Assembly: GCA_030686995.1 (NCBI GenBank) | Contig: JARVZY010002400.1 | Span: 124,001-188,000, forward strand | DNA from: Artemisia argyi | Lineage: Eukaryota; Streptophyta; Magnoliopsida; Asterales; Asteraceae | Length of the DNA stretch: 64,000 nucleotides | Reading direction: 5' to 3' | Part shown: in pieces, positions 24,571 to 34,920 of the stretch | Numbering within the stretch: position 1 is the stretch's first letter | Layout: each line of letters starts with the position of its first letter | Made by a program: the position numbers and the translations under genes | Notes under the pieces: generated by a model | What the model saw: only the letters and a program-made list of their open reading frames with translations | What the model was told of the DNA's origin: nothing | Databases searched by the model: none

Positions 24571-25489
24571 ATGCCTCCTCTAACTCACTACGACCACAAG
24601 GACACCATCAAGTACCTATCCAAACACCACAAAACCAAAGGTCTTGCTCAAACTCAAATCATTGTCTTCAAAGCCTTAGAAAAATGATATGTCCATAAGG
24701 GTAGAACCACTGATCCATTCTTCTTAGAAGGTACAAACCTCTATACGGAATTCGCCACAATCAACTTTAGAGTGTCTCTTAGAAATCAACGAGCCTATTT
24801 GTTCTAGGTTCATTTTAGAATTCTATGCATCCGTCACCCTCTCCAAGGATGAGTATGGTCGCATGTCTATTAACTTTAGGGCTAGTAGTCATCAATACTC
24901 CTTCACTCTCGAGGAGTTTGCTCAAATCCTAGGTATCCCAAACCATGGTACTTGCATCTACTCCGACTTGCACTTCCTCTTTGACCGCATCCATCCCTAT
25001 GATACCCCTCTTGTGTCCAAAGATGAACTTCGTGACCACCTCTTCATTAGGACCACCAACACTAGGAGAACTAGAACCGGAAATGAGGCCATCAAGGACC
25101 CATATGGAATGGAATTCAATGAACTCAAGCCCCAATTCAAGAAATGGGAAGAACTCCTTAGAGCCAATGTAATTAGCACCTTAGGAAACCGGGATCACAT
25201 CAATGTTTGTCTTTACTACATGCTCTACTCCTTGTCCGTTAGGCAACCATTCAATCTTGCCTACTACATGACCAAGAAAATGGCCGACATTCCCGTGCAA
25301 GGCACAACATCTATGCCATATGGAATGCTCTTGACTCGTTTCTTTAGGTTCATCTCTCCCATTTCATCAACTCATAGATGTCTTCACCTAGACTACTCTC
25401 TTATTCCACATGCTTTTGTCCCACTAAGTGATAGGAGAATCTACAAAGCCCAAGGTAAACAGTTTCCAACTCTAGGCTCCCACCTCTAG
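24571..25489 (+). pseudogene. Putative plant transposon protein ORF (PF20167-like), broken
   Basis: The ATG at 24571 opens MPPLTHYDHKDTIKYLSKHH and meets TGA at 24685-24687. A frameshift near 24770 restores a frame with LLEINEPICSRFILEFYASV, then an open 208-codon stretch (24863-25489) with YSFTLEEFAQILGIPNHGTC, NRDHINVCLYYMLYSL and FNLAYYMTKKMADIP ... YGMLLTRFFRFI. These are hallmarks of the putative plant transposon protein domain found in Asteraceae retroelements. The function is unknown. It sits between gag and the 3' LTR, in the place an env-like ORF has in other Sireviruses. A further frame (after 25489) adds a predicted coiled coil, IERFLEMLKKKIDRL. Confidence 0.75.
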
Positions 25490-25963
25490 AATACATTTTC
25501 CAACTTTCGGATATTCCAAATGAGTCGGCGGAGTTCAAGCAAACAAAGGGGATGTTCAAAAACATCGAGAGATTTCTTGAAATGCTCAAGAAGAAGATTG
25601 ACCGTCTATGAGAGCGGGTGTGTAGGAGTGTTTGGCACTAGGTGCTATTTGAACGATTTGGTCATTTAAACATTACGTGTTATGTATTTGTGTGTTGGTA
25701 AGATATTTGGTACTATTTGAAACTTGTAGGAACTAACAATGATGCAGGAAGACAACATTTGGCAAGTTGTCAAATTTTCATGTTTATCAAATTTTCACCA
25801 AGTATAGTGAAATTCTCGACCTCAAGGTCAAAGTCCTATGATATGTGTGTTTACGTGTCTATTTTTTGCATTGCCTAACCAGAAATGCCTTATCTTTTTG
25901 ATTTTAGGATTTTTCAAAAATTTTGAAAATCGTCTCGCGGGTCAAAAACGCGGACTGCCAACT

Positions 25964-26104
25964 TTTTAGGGTCTGGCGGATCTGGCGGCACCCTAGATTG
26001 GGTTCCGCCAGTGAAATTTCTGGGCAACCCAGAAATGGCCCAACGGACCAGACGGAACCCAAAACAGGGTTCCGCCTGTGTATCGCGAGGGTTCCGCCAG
26101 TCAC
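25964..26104 (+). other. Cluster of GC-rich hairpins
   Basis: In 140 bp there are three perfect or near-perfect hairpins: CTGGCGGCACCC (25982-25993) with GGGTTCCGCCAG (26000-26011); ATTTCTGGG with CCCAGAAAT around a CAA loop (26016-26036); and CGGAACCC with GGGTTCCG (26053-26074). One more GGGTTCCGCCAG lies at 26089-26100. The core matches the LTR cruciform of the related copy at 62066-62130. Confidence 0.75.
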
Positions 26105-28370
26105 CTGCAGAAAATTTTTGTCATTTTTCTTTAGTCCAAAACATGTAAAGTGTCAAACCATTATCCTAAGTGAGAAACATCTTCCATTAACTCCAATAAC
26201 CATATTAGAACAACTCTCACTCACTAAAACAATTAGGAAGCCACTTCCTTCCAAAAATTCAAATTCAAACATAACTAACCCAAGGAACCTTTTTAAAGGA
26301 TCCTTCAAACCATTGAAACATTTTCAACCAAATCACATCCCATGATCACAAAGCATTGAGTGCATATGTTGGTCTTTCACTCCACCCTATTCCATTGGAT
26401 TGACATCAAATGATGTGACAAGGTCATGAAAATCATTTGAAACCTCAATCTTTGAATGGTAGAACATCAAATCCAAACACCAATTTCAACATCTTTTCAC
26501 CTTATAAATTTGAAAGTTTTGCAACAATTCAAATCACACCATCACTATCAAAATACCCTCTCTCGAAACCACACCTTTGAAATGACTAAATCCAACACCT
26601 CATCCGAGTCATCAAAATCTTTGGCAAAAACCACTAAGATTAGTGTTAAACCATGTTGCTTCAACAAAGTCATCGAGTCAAGCTCATCATCTTCAAGTGA
26701 TGCTTCACTTAACATTTCTTCACCTAGCCATGATTTCCTTAACCTTACTACCTAAACACCATATTCAATACCTTGCAACATCAACATGACCACTATTCAA
26801 GATTTCCTCAATCTCGCTACTCCAACATCCTCTCCCAAACATGGCAATACAAACATATACACTTTTCAATCATCAAAAACCTTTTCAACCATCGATCATC
26901 AACACTTACACCAATGGAACTTTTCCATACACCACCAACATCACCACATCCACCATTGTCACTTTGTAACACCATTGCCGAAATGGAAACCCAACAACAA
27001 CCAATATTTCAACCAAATGAGTCATTGGATGATGCACCTCATCCACCGTCATTGCTTGAGAGTTTGGCTTACCGTTATGCTATATCCTAAATTTTTCCAA
27101 ATGATCAAGGTCATACACACCTACAATCATTTGTGTTTCACCCCATTTACAAAAACCTTCATGGTAATCCTTTCGGAGAACCAAGCCTTCGTCACTTTGT
27201 TCAACTACCACCACCACATGAACCTTCCCAACATTTTGAATCTCTATTTTCTTCGTATAAGAAAATAGAAGCATCTCAACGATCTTCCATCAAGACCAAC
27301 AAAATCACCACCTTTCACAAATGAAAAACCAAGGTCATTGCTTGACTAAAATGAGTCTTTTAACCACAACCAAACACCACAACAAGAATATCACCATCCA
27401 AAACAATTGTTGTCTCACCTTATCTACAAGAGACCCATAATCCCCTAAACAATGCAATGAGGTTTATCCTAAACCACATTGTGGAACGTCTCAAGTTTAG
27501 AGTCTCCAAAATAAAACAAAACCGTTTCATTTGGAAAATGTTTCCCATTTAAACCAACAAACCAAAACCCGTGTCACCCTCTCAACCTTCAAAATAAAGC
27601 CCGCTACAACCCTCAACACACATTTTCATCCTTAAACAACCTTAGCCTTGTTTTTGGAAAATGTTTCTCATTAAGGAAAATGATGATTTCCTTGTAGCTT
27701 TTTATGCTCTTAGTTTATTTTTAGTTTTTCTTTATTTTTAAAAGTAGGATGTTGTCATCCAAATTTCTTGTCTTTTTAAGAGTCAAACTTTTACATGAAA
27801 TGAATTTCATTCTACTACAAGGTTTGCATTGTTTGTTGACCATTTAGGTATAATAAGGGAACTATACCTTGCTATGGTAGCATACATATATCTTGTGTTT
27901 TAGGAACTAACCTTTCTTTTTGTAGGATCATTATCCATGTTTTCCTTCCTTGATACTCCATTTAGGGGAGTAATATTCAAGGGGGAGCATGAGTGTTGCA
28001 TTATTCCACTTCACAACTCTTAGTTGTGTTCTAGACATGAAATGCTTTCATGACTTGTCTTGTGCGACAACTAACTTTTTTTCTTGTAGGTTCAAAATCC
28101 ATGTCTCCTCTCTTGGTACTCCATTTAGGGGGAGTATCGTCCAAGGGGGAGCAAGTGCATACTTCCGCCTCGCTACTCTTCTTTTTGTTTCGACAAAAAG
28201 GGGGAGAATTTATATTATAAACTTGTTTCAAAATTTTTTTTTTTTTTTTGCATATCACATCTTTTTAGCAAAAACAAGTTTTTATACTAACATTATAAGA
28301 CTTAACACTAAAACTAGTGTTTTGCTTATAAATAAAGTTTATGTTTTGTCATCAACAAAAAGGGGGAGAT
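26105..28370 (+). other. G-poor 3' interior ending in multiple purine tracts
   Basis: From about 26150 to 27660 the plus strand is very poor in G and rich in C and A. Long open frames here overlap each other and have low complexity, so I do not call a gene. Purine motifs AGGGGGAG occur near 27980, 28127, 28144, 28199 and 28361. The last abuts the 3' LTR and is the likely polypurine primer. Confidence 0.6.
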
Positions 28371-29959
28371 TGTTAATACAAATATCGCCTAAAAACATTA
28401 TTTATATTTTAACGATCTTTGCTAAGTTTTGTTAATGACAAAGTACAAACTTTAGATTGTAGTAAAACATCATTTTAGTTTAAGTCTTGTATAACTAGTC
28501 TTTACATTTCTTTTTAAACTTAACATTGTTTTTATTTCCTTAATAAGAAAGTATTTCTTTAATAAGAAAGTGTCACATCTCATCAATGTGCATTTATGGT
28601 AAGTTTATGTGTTTGACTATCCATGAAGTTCTTACACACTTTGGAAGTACTCCATGTTTGATACAATGCATGTTGACTAGTATTTAGTAGATGTGACATT
28701 GCTTGTTTATGTGTTTGACTATCCATGAAGTTCTTACACACTTTGGAAGTATTCCATGTTTGGTACAATGCATGTTGACTAGTAATTAGTAGATGTGACA
28801 TTGCTTGTTTATGTGTTTGACTATCCATGAAGTTCTTACACACTTTGGAAGTATTCCATGTTTGGTGCAATGCATGTTGACTAGTATTTAGTAGATGTGA
28901 CATTGTTTGTTTTGGAGTGATTTATTGTAAGTTTGGTTGAACAGTTCTGGCGGACCCCTGGAGGAACACGGGCGGACCCCTTCTGAGGGTACCGCCGTGC
29001 CCGCCAGACTGCTGACTTCCTTTGGTATAAATACCAAAGGACTTGCAAGAAATCCCTCATCACTTAGAGTCATATTTTTCACATATTCTCTCATTATACT
29101 CAGTAGCTACTAACTTGTGTGATTCTCTTATGTAGCAAAGGAGTTCACATATTCATCTAAGAAGTTACAAGTTTCAACTCTAAGTTGCAAGACTTGTTAG
29201 CTTTGGTGTGTATAGACTTTGGTAGTTTATACTTCATGTGTATCTTGTATAGAAGTGATCGGTTAGTATTTTAGGCCTCAAAATACATAGTGTGTCGGGA
29301 GTTGTTGTACCCTTGTAAAAGAACTAACGGGAGTGGTTGCACCCTTGGTAAAGAACTCGACATCTAGCTTAGTGTCGGTAAAAGTGTAAGCGACGAACGG
29401 GAGTGGTTGTACCCTTGTAAAAGAACTCGACATCTAGCTTAGTGTCGGTAAATGTATAAGCGACGTTGTAAAGGTTTCTCCACCGGGAAAGGAGCTTGTT
29501 GATTAGTGCTTATAACTCTCGAGTTGGAAACTCGGGGCGTGGATGTAGGGCAAGGAAAAAGAGTCCTTGTAGCCGAACCACGATAAACAATCGTGTTGTG
29601 GTTTGATCGTTTCTTTCTTTATCTTTGCTTATTACATGTTGTTCTTTAGTTAGAATTGCTAGTTACATATAAAGCTTTTCAAATAACTAAACAAGTAAAG
29701 ATGTGTTTATATCTTCAAACAAAAGTAAAGCTTTTCAAAGAACTAAACAAGCAAAGTTAGGATCATCACAAGCAAAGCTTTTCAAAGTATGAAACTAGTA
29801 AAGTTAGAATTGTTATTCACATGAAAAGCTTTTCAAAGAATCAAACATATAACATTGTGTTTATATCTTTAAGCAAACCTAAAAGTTTTTAAAGATATTC
29901 AAGATAAATAAGAATCGAAAAAGCGGTAAACTATTCAACCCCCCTTATAGTTTTCCACA
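28371..29959 (+). repeat. 3' LTR of the nested Sirevirus-like element
   Basis: This 1589-bp LTR runs from TGTTAATAC to TTTTCCACA and is almost identical to 19020-20609, including the 101-bp repeats (from 28603), cruciform and palindromic TATA. It is followed by TTTTT and then the interrupted Copia sequence. Confidence 0.95.
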
Positions 29960-30169
29960 TTTTTGTTTTTATAAAAGAAAAGGAAAATCAAAAATAGAAG
30001 ATTGAAAGAATGATTTTATAGAATTTACAGAATTTGAGCCCTCTGATGAACTAGGTTCTGAGATAGTTGAAGCACCTGCAACCGAAGACGAAGAGGTTTC
30101 ACAAATAACAGTGTTAGAAGTACATGAATCATCACTCTGCGGGTGTTGACTGTCAACAGTTGTAATGGT

Positions 30170-32797
30170 TTAAACTTCCTTATCCTGATGATTATCACTA
30201 TAATTTGTCTTGGTGCAACTATCAAAAAACTTTCCTGTGGGAATCCATCTAAGACCAATTGTTTTAAAAACTTTTCCCGTAGGAATCCACCTAAAGTAAG
30301 ATCTAGATGTAGTCTTCTTATCAGATGCAGCGGAAGTCTCAGTCTTGGAAAAACTACATCCTTTCGGTATCCACCTATTAGGTTTCTTAACCTCTTGCTT
30401 TCTATCAACGGGTTTGTTTTGATTTGGTGTCTTAGTGGATTGTGTCTTGACACTTGATTTTCCTTTCTTGAGAAATTGTTTGTTGTTCGATGAGACTTTG
30501 GAATTCTTTGTGTTGCATTCTACGTTCCTAGCATTCTCTTTTGTGCCACTACTCTTAGATGCAAGCCAATCCCTAGTGTTTTGTTGATTGTTCCTAGGTA
30601 ATGGTTTACTACTACTAGCAGTGCTTTGGAATCTTGTAGAATTCATCACACTAGGTTTTGTTCCTAAAATTCCGTCTTTTCGAAGTTGTGCCTTTTTCCT
30701 AGCTTCTTCTAGATGGTGATTGTTGACCATGTCATTAGAACCAACAGACTCTTTAACAGTTTTTGTAGTCACATTTGGTGTACAATTCCTAGAAGAGCCA
30801 GGTGTATTCACATTTGTGTTTCTTTCAACAACCAGTTTTTGTTTTGCAACAATCTTTTCAATTTCCTTTTTCGTGGGAAAGGGTTGTGGAGTGTCTGGTT
30901 TTGTCAAATCCTTTTTCTCGTCGACTTTTGGAGCAAACCGTGAAATTGACATTTTTGGTTTTTCAACCGTTTTTGAAACATTTGGTTTGTCCAAAGTTGA
31001 TGGTTTTGCAAACTTAGTATCCACACCCTTCCCTTTTATACTTACAAGTTGAGCTCTCAAAACATCATTTTGCTTTTTCATGTCCTTGTAGGCATGCTCA
31101 TACGACAATTTGTCATACTTGCATTCCTCTGATTTTCTATCAAGTTATTTGAAAAATGACATGTTTTCTTTTTCAAGTTTTACAAGAGCATTTTCATATT
31201 TTGAAACAATTTTAGATGTCTCAGCTCGCAGTCTTTCATCGTCCTCAACAGAATATGTTTGTAAAATGATGGACATTATATCAGTAGACATAACTGCTTC
31301 GAAGAGAGAGTCATTTAACCTTTCCAAAACATTCATGTTTTCACGAGTTTCATTAGCTTCTTTTATCAGGGATTTGTGGTCCTTGACAAAGTTGGCCGTT
31401 TCTTTTAAGAAAGCGTTTTCAAAATGGGTTACCCTCGCACTGATGTTATACAGTGGGATAGTAATTTCGTTTTCAAACACCTTTTTCTGTTCTATATGAA
31501 AACTGGAATGCCAGTTGTTAATACTGATAGTAGTTTTAGAATTAACAATATTTTGAAGTTCTTGAATTCTCTTTTTAACGTCATCCAGAATGTCTCTAGC
31601 CTCACTTGTATTAAAAGTGTTGTTAGAAGACATTTGTTCCATTTTTGAAAGAGATTTGGAAGCAATTACTTTCTTAGAAAACATTTTTGAGAATGGTCGT
31701 TTTATGAAAAACACAGATGGTTCGTGTTGTGGAACAAAAGTAATTCCCGAAAGTTTGTTCAATTTGTTGTAATCAATGGGTTTCAAATCCTTTTGTTTCA
31801 TTTTATTTATGCTCTCTTCGACAAGTTCCATTGTTTCCACAGAATCCCGAACGACGGGAGGATCATGTTTGGTGTAAATCACATTACCATTATACAAAAC
31901 ATTATGTTCTTTATGAGCTTTCTTGAGATTACATGGGGTGTTGTTACCAAGAGCCACTTTATGTTTCGTATGGTAAATCGGATTAGTTTGATTTGAAATC
32001 ATTTTCATTGTTTGACTTGACTGACCCGACTTAACCACTAGTTCCTCTAGATGTGCAATCATGTGTTCTGAATCTACGATTTCATCCAAAAGTTTATCTT
32101 CTTTCTTTGCAAAGTCCTTTTTCAACTCATCCATTTCTTTTTCAAGATTGGTATAAGCTGATTCTTGTTTAGAAAGTTGGTTTTGCAAATCAGAGATTTT
32201 CGCGTTTAAGGATTTTATCTTCTTGAAAGAATTAACATCAAGTGTATTAAACTTGATTTGCAAAAGTTTTTCCCTTGAAACGGAATTTTGATAACCAGTT
32301 TCTAATTCTGACAATCTTTCGTTATGAAACTCAAAAGCTTTAACGTTTTTCTTGTAACTCTTAAGCTTAGCGGTCAATTTAACATTCTCGGCCTTAACAT
32401 TGTGATTGACCTTTTTCACTTTCTCAATTTCAATGCTACAATTATTCAATAATGATTCAAAGAAAGCACGGGTTTCCTCATCATTAGCACCATTTTGTGC
32501 AACTTGAACTCCATTAGGATCCATATATGGAGTTTCATAGTTAACATTGCTATTAACTTGTTCCCCCACATATGTATCATAATTAGGTTCAGGTGGCACA
32601 TAATGTGGCTTCTCATGAGCAAACGGATTAGCATTATTACCATAATTTGGTACCTCATGGAATGGATCTGAATCATAAGTAGGAGGAAGATCAGAATCAC
32701 TGCTTGATGCTGTTGCCTGATGATTTGCCATAAAGATGTAGTTTCCATTGAGAGGTTCCATGTCCATTGATGGAAAGAAAGTTTTGAGAGGTTCCAT
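30170..32797 (-). pseudogene. gag: Copia gag-like polyprotein with one nonsense codon
   Basis: The ATG at 32797 begins MEPLKTFFPSMDMEPLNGNY, with an MEPL repeat. Residues about 100-250 form a long lysine- and glutamate-rich coiled coil (KLTAKLKSYKKNVKAFEF ... ISDLQNQLSKQESAYTNLEKEMDELKK, in parts). A TAA at 31145-31147 interrupts the frame after SFFK, and the same frame resumes to 30170. The second part is basic and ends with the repeated motif RWIPTGKVF/RWIPTGKFF. This matches the segment between coiled coil and integrase in TNT1-94-like polyproteins of Asteraceae, as I recall. No zinc knuckle or protease is seen. A serine-rich frame continues after the stop to about 29965, where the nested element begins. 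Confidence 0.75.
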
Positions 32798-32883
32798 GAA
32801 CGTGAAGCTAAATTAAAACATTTTTTTTCTAAAGAAAGATAGGATAAAGTTGATTCTTGGATCGTTCCAACGAGATAGGAGTT

Positions 32884-33104
32884 GAATTTGGAAACTTTTC
32901 AGTGTTTTAGAAACTTTTAAGTGTTCTAGAAACTTTTCAGTGTTTTAGAAACTTTTCAGTGTTCTAGAAACTTTTCAGTGTTTTTGAAACTTTTCAGTGT
33001 TTTAGAAACTTTTCAGTGTTCTAGAACACTGAAAAGTTTCTAAAACACTGAAAAGTTTCTAGAACACTTAAAAGTTTCTAAAACACTGAAAAGTTTCCAA
33101 ATTC
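32884..33104 (-). repeat. Perfect 81-bp inverted repeat built of 19-bp units
   Basis: Seven tandem units of about 19 bp (GAAACTTTTCAGTGTTYTA) run from 32891 to 33023, and four inverted units follow to 33104. The right arm (33024-33104) is the exact reverse complement of the left end (32884-32964), including a variant unit with TTTTAAGTG and the flank GAATTTG. The spacer is three units. It lies in the leader between PBS and gag, so transcripts would fold into a long hairpin. Confidence 0.9.
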
Positions 33105-33206
33105 ATCAGGAGTATACCACGAGTCGAAGTGTTTTCTCACTTATACAAGCAAGGTAGACACCGATTAAGCAACGGGAGCAAGTGTGTTCTCGAAACTGTT
33201 GTGATT

Positions 33207-33499
33207 TAGAAAGTTTGCTAGAATTTTGATTTTGCTAAAAGCTCATTCAAATGAAGTTTGTATTCCAAGATTCTAGTACTTCTAGTTATAAAAACACCAA
33301 AAACTTAAAGAAAGTTGCAAACTTGATGATTTTTATGAAAATTTTTTGTGTTCTAGAAAGTTTGCTAGAATTTTGATTTTGCTAAAAGTGCATCCAAATG
33401 AAGTTTGTATTTCAAGATTCTTGTACTTCTAGTTATAAAAACACCAAAACTTAAAGAAAGTTGCAAACTTGATGATTTTTATGAAATTTTTTTGTGTTC
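33207..33499 (-). repeat. Two tandem 147-bp units in the Copia leader
   Basis: Units start at 33207 and 33354, each with TAGAAAGTTTGCTAGAATTT, and are about 95% identical by eye. They lie between the PBS and the inverted repeat. Confidence 0.85.
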
Positions 33500-33723
33500 T
33501 AGAAAACAAGTACAAAAATAAAGTCAAAATTTTTAAGCTTGAAACTTTCAAAAAGATTGAAACTTTCTTGTTTGAAAAGGTTTATAACACTAGTTTGTAA
33601 TAAAAAAAGTGTTAAAGCCCAAGAAAAACAAGAAAAGTAAAGAACTTTTTGATAAAAAAACGTGTAGAAAAGCTAAAAAAGTCGAAACAAACAAACTCTC
33701 AACCCTCTTAAATCATTGTTAGG

Positions 33724-34133
33724 CGATTGATACCACTTGTAGGACCTTAGATATCACAACTTTATCAAAAATATAGAAGCAAAGATGAAGTAGAGATGGT
33801 GACTTGATATGTATATGTATGGCGTTATGTATATAGAAAGAGAGATGAAATATGGAACTTTTATTAAAGAAAACACACACACATACTCAAGCACACACCT
33901 CAAATGACTCATTTGAGGTGTTTATATAGTAAGACATGTGACACCCTAATGGGCTTGGTCATGGATTGGACTTTTACATTAAGTATGGACTAGTCATAAT
34001 ACATAACTTATAACCTATTAGATTAGTCCAAACCATAAGCCAATTGACTATTCTATTGTAATCTACGACACATTACAAAGTTACATGTATGAGAATGACC
34101 ATAACTTTTCAATACATATTTTTAATGCTAACA
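33724..34133 (-). repeat. 5' LTR and PBS of the minus-strand Copia
   Basis: The LTR is 33738-34133 (396 bp). On the minus strand it is followed by AG and TGGTATCAATCGCC, a tRNA-Met-like PBS. The 27-bp palindrome around TGACTCA is at 33895-33921. The U5 side (33738-33885) is clearly different from the 3' LTR, although the U3 side is nearly identical. Confidence 0.88.
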
Positions 34134-34138
34134 TCATT

Positions 34139-34891
34139 TCAGTCACGAGGAATCTTTTCGGAGAATCTTTTTGCTAGTTCCGGACATTTACTGCCATCCA
34201 TGAAAGAGGATATTTGCATTACTTCTGGGACACATGAAATACGACTAGCTTCGTCTATTCATCACTCTTTAAATTCTGACAAAGCCTCATTGGCTTGTCG
34301 GACGATCTTTGTGATTTCCATAGGATCTCTGACGCATTTTCTCCGGAGGGCAAATCTCTGCACAAACTGTTCGCATAAGGCATCCCAATTGTCAATACTA
34401 CCTCGCGAAAGGCTATCGAACCATTCTCTGGCTGCGTCATCCAAAGTCTGCTGGAACATCATACACCATATAGGCATAGGCCACGCACCTTGATTGGCTG
34501 CTCCTTCAAACCTTGTGATGTGATCGTCCAGATCGGTGGACCCATCATACAGTTTTATATGGGAGGGCATCAAATACTTTGCATTCTTAGGTCCGGAAAA
34601 GTTAATGATCCTTCAGGTGAAGGGACTCTTAGATGCTGCTTTGAAAGGTGTAGAAAGATCGTCCATCGGCTCCTCTTCGGTTTTCTGGACTCCGGAATCT
34701 TGGGACTCTCCGTCCTTGAAGTCGAGCTGAATGGGTTTGATTGGTGTTCCCCTTGTGGTATTGTATTCCTGGATTAGAGCTTTTAGGGTAGTGATATGAT
34801 TCTGGATTTGTTCTATGCTGTTGTTATTGTGAGCGTTGTTATCTTGGTTTCTCTCGCTACCTTCGGGTGTTACTGAAGTAGGACCTGTCAT
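34139..34891 (-). pseudogene. gag: Tat gag N-terminal part
   Basis: The ATG at 34891 opens a variable N-terminus. A TGA near 34613 interrupts it. The capsid domain follows: LYDGSTDLDDHITRFEGAA, WPMPIWCMMF, DAAREWFDSLSRGSIDNWDA and FVQRFALRRKCVRDP. At FKE two adjacent TGA codons appear where related proteins have Arg-Trp. These fit C-to-T and G-to-A changes (CGA to TGA, TGG to TGA). The frame then continues VPEVMQISSFMDGSKCPEL up to the Copia insertion at 34138. The rest of this gag is at 14839-15676. Confidence 0.82.
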
Positions 34892-34920
34892 CTCTTAGCT
34901 TTAGTAGAGTGAATGACGGG

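Larger units (their letters stand above)
19020..29959 (+). mobile_element. Sirevirus-like Copia, non-autonomous, with extra ORF
   Basis: This is a complete insertion: LTRs 19020-20609 and 28371-29959, target duplications TTTTT (19015-19019 and 29960-29964), PBS TGGTATCAGAGC (initiator tRNA-Met) at 20612, and purine tract AAAAAGGGGGAGAT directly before the 3' LTR. By eye the LTRs differ at roughly 15 sites in 1590, so the insertion is young. The 7.8-kb interior holds a broken gag (20677-21828), a long non-coding stretch, an extra ORF of the putative plant transposon protein family (24571-25489), and a G-poor 3' region with several purine motifs. No pol is recognisable. Confidence 0.92.
15677..34133 (-). 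mobile_element. Copia retrotransposon, gag-only, split by nested element
   Basis: The LTRs are at 33738-34133 (5') and 15677-16074 (3') on the minus strand. The insertion has a perfect 5-bp target duplication, TCATT on the plus strand (15672-15676 and 34134-34138), and it splits a Tat gag. After removing the nested element (19020-29959) it is about 7.5 kb: leader with tandem and inverted repeats, a gag-like ORF with one stop, a serine-rich tail, and about 3 kb non-coding ending in a purine tract (16075-16087). No integrase, RT or RNase H is seen, so it is non-autonomous. Confidence 0.9.

Noticed and set aside
26456..27268. Several open frames of 99-160 codons
   Set aside because: They overlap in different frames and are His/Pro/Ser-rich through the C- and A-rich base composition, so they are not supported as genes.
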